Source of the DNA: an uncultured Oscillospiraceae bacterium
GTDB taxonomy: Bacteria > Bacillota_A > Clostridia > Oscillospirales > Oscillospiraceae
Reading direction: 5' to 3'
Assembly (NCBI GenBank): GCA_944387745.1
Contig: CALXGD010000191.1
Location: forward strand, 1 to 5,326
DNA length: 5,326 bases
The notes beneath the pieces were generated by a model. It made no database searches. It was given only the letters and a program-made list of their open reading frames with translations, and was not told the origin of the DNA. The position numbers and the translations under genes are program-made. The number at the start of each line of letters is the position of its first letter. The first letter of the stretch is position 1. This document shows, piece after piece, positions 4,778 through 5,326 of this stretch.

Positions 4778-5326
4778 TCAAAACTCCTTCCGGTCCAGAA
4801 TGCGGCAGGAGAGCAGGAAGGAGACAGCCAGCCCCAGCAGCGTCACCAGGGGGAACAGACTGATCAGCCCCAGGGCGTTCCACTCCGGCAGCCGGTTCAA
4901 AAAGTCCAGGCTCAGGCCCAGGTCCTTCCCAAACCGCAGCAGCAGGAAGACGGCCACAAAGGGGGTGAACAGCACAGCGAGCAGATAGGGCCGGGCCCGC
5001 TCCGGCCCCAGCTTGTAGCACAGGGGGAGCAAAATGTCTACAATCAGCAGGCCCATCCCCAGGGAACCCAGCATGGCCCCCAGGTTTTCCGCCAGGGTGG
5101 CGTCCCCGATGTGCAGCAGGTCAATCAACACGGCGCACACACTGCTGAAGGCGAGCAGGGCCAGCAGGACCAGCAGGGTGAACAGGTATCTCGCCCCCAC
5201 AATGGTCCGGGGTTCGAGGGGGAAGGACCGGGCGAACCGGTCCCACTTGGCCGCCTCGTCCATGGAGAAGCAGGAGATGGGCAGCATCATAATGATGACG
5301 GTAGAAAATGTGATCACGAAGGTCAC
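4778..5326 (-). CDS. ABC-2 type transporter permease (5' part outside the window)
   Basis: The gene runs off the right edge. 182 residues plus the stop (TGA 4780-4778) are visible, and the first visible codon is a GTG that is most likely internal. The segment MDEAAKWDRFARSFPLEPRTIVGARYL (residues 22-48 of the fragment) is the hallmark of the ABC-2 permease family related to ABC2_membrane_5: an acidic D-E, K-W-D, then a P-x-x-R-x-I-V-x-x-x-Y stretch in the cytoplasmic loop after the second helix. Hydrophobic helices lie at about 1-20, 48-71, 83-104, 112-130 and 150-172, so roughly 30-40 N-terminal residues with the first helix are missing from a usual length of about 210-220 aa. Such permeases pair with an ATP-binding subunit, normally encoded just upstream, which would be beyond the window. 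The substrate is unknown. The small protein gene follows 2 nt after the stop. Confidence 0.88.
   Translation of the reverse strand: MTFVITFSTVIIMMLPISCFSMDEAAKWDRFARSFPLEPRTIVGARYLFTLLVLLALLAFSSVCAVLIDLLHIGDATLAENLGAMLGSLGMGLLIVDILLPLCYKLGPERARPYLLAVLFTPFVAVFLLLRFGKDLGLSLDFLNRLPEWNALGLISLFPLVTLLGLAVSFLLSCRILDRKEF
4784..4789 (-). promoter_or_regulatory. Ribosome binding site of the small hydrophobic protein
   Basis: AAGGAG on the minus strand lies inside the last codons of the permease gene, 8 nt before the GTG at 4775. It is the main evidence that the GTG, rather than an upstream codon in the same frame, is the start. Confidence 0.6.

Noticed and set aside
3675..4988. 437-codon plus-strand open frame opposite ygiQ and the permease unit
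   Set aside because: It is the antisense shadow of ygiQ, crosses the ygiQ promoter and runs into the small protein and permease genes, with a low-complexity His/Gly/Val-rich product.
1..5326. CRISPR arrays, tRNA or rRNA genes, insertion sequences
   Set aside because: No regularly spaced repeats, no cloverleaf with a CCA-end or conserved T-loop sequence, no transposase-like frame and no terminal inverted repeats were seen on either strand.

Overview
The window looks like chromosomal DNA of a GC-rich Clostridia bacterium, probably an Oscillospiraceae gut anaerobe close to Flavonifractor, Oscillibacter or Intestinimonas. This rests on strong G/C third-position bias, AGGAGG-type ribosome binding sites, sigma-A promoters with TTGACA boxes, U-tract terminators, and families (YgiQ, OadB-type beta subunit, ABC-2 permease) typical of that group. 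The taxonomic call is inference, because no marker gene is present.

Left part, plus strand (1-1850). The window opens in the last 70 codons of a gene that resembles the C-terminal end of an HD-domain phosphohydrolase. A sigma-A promoter (242-271) then starts a leader of about 200 nt. The leader carries what reads as a yybP-ykoY (Mn2+-type) riboswitch aptamer (about 279-378), and the 3' strand of that aptamer is also the 5' arm of an intrinsic terminator (371-406). Behind this switch lies a two-gene operon: a complete 382-aa Na+-translocating decarboxylase beta-subunit homologue (481-1629), then a 46-aa single-helix protein resembling a very short OadG (1645-1785). A perfect-stem terminator (1810-1850) closes it. 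No carboxyltransferase alpha subunit or biotin carrier is visible.

Right part, minus strand (5326-1890). At the right edge is the C-terminal 183 codons of an ABC-2 type permease. It is followed, 2 nt after its stop, by a 53-codon hydrophobic small protein with a GTG start and a good Shine-Dalgarno. After about 120 bp of spacer comes a strong promoter (TTGACA-N16-TATAAT) with two adjacent inverted repeats. This drives a 664-aa YgiQ-family radical SAM protein (4403-2409) and, 30 nt later, a 162-aa cysteine-rich zinc-ribbon-like protein of unknown function (2378-1890). This operon converges on the oadB operon at the 1810-1850 terminator.

The most interesting element is the coupling of an apparent metal-ion riboswitch to an orphan OadB plus mini-OadG pair. 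It suggests this pair works as an ion transporter rather than as part of a decarboxylase. There is no gene-free stretch over 300 bases. The two longest gaps (214-480 and 4404-4613) hold the regulatory elements listed.
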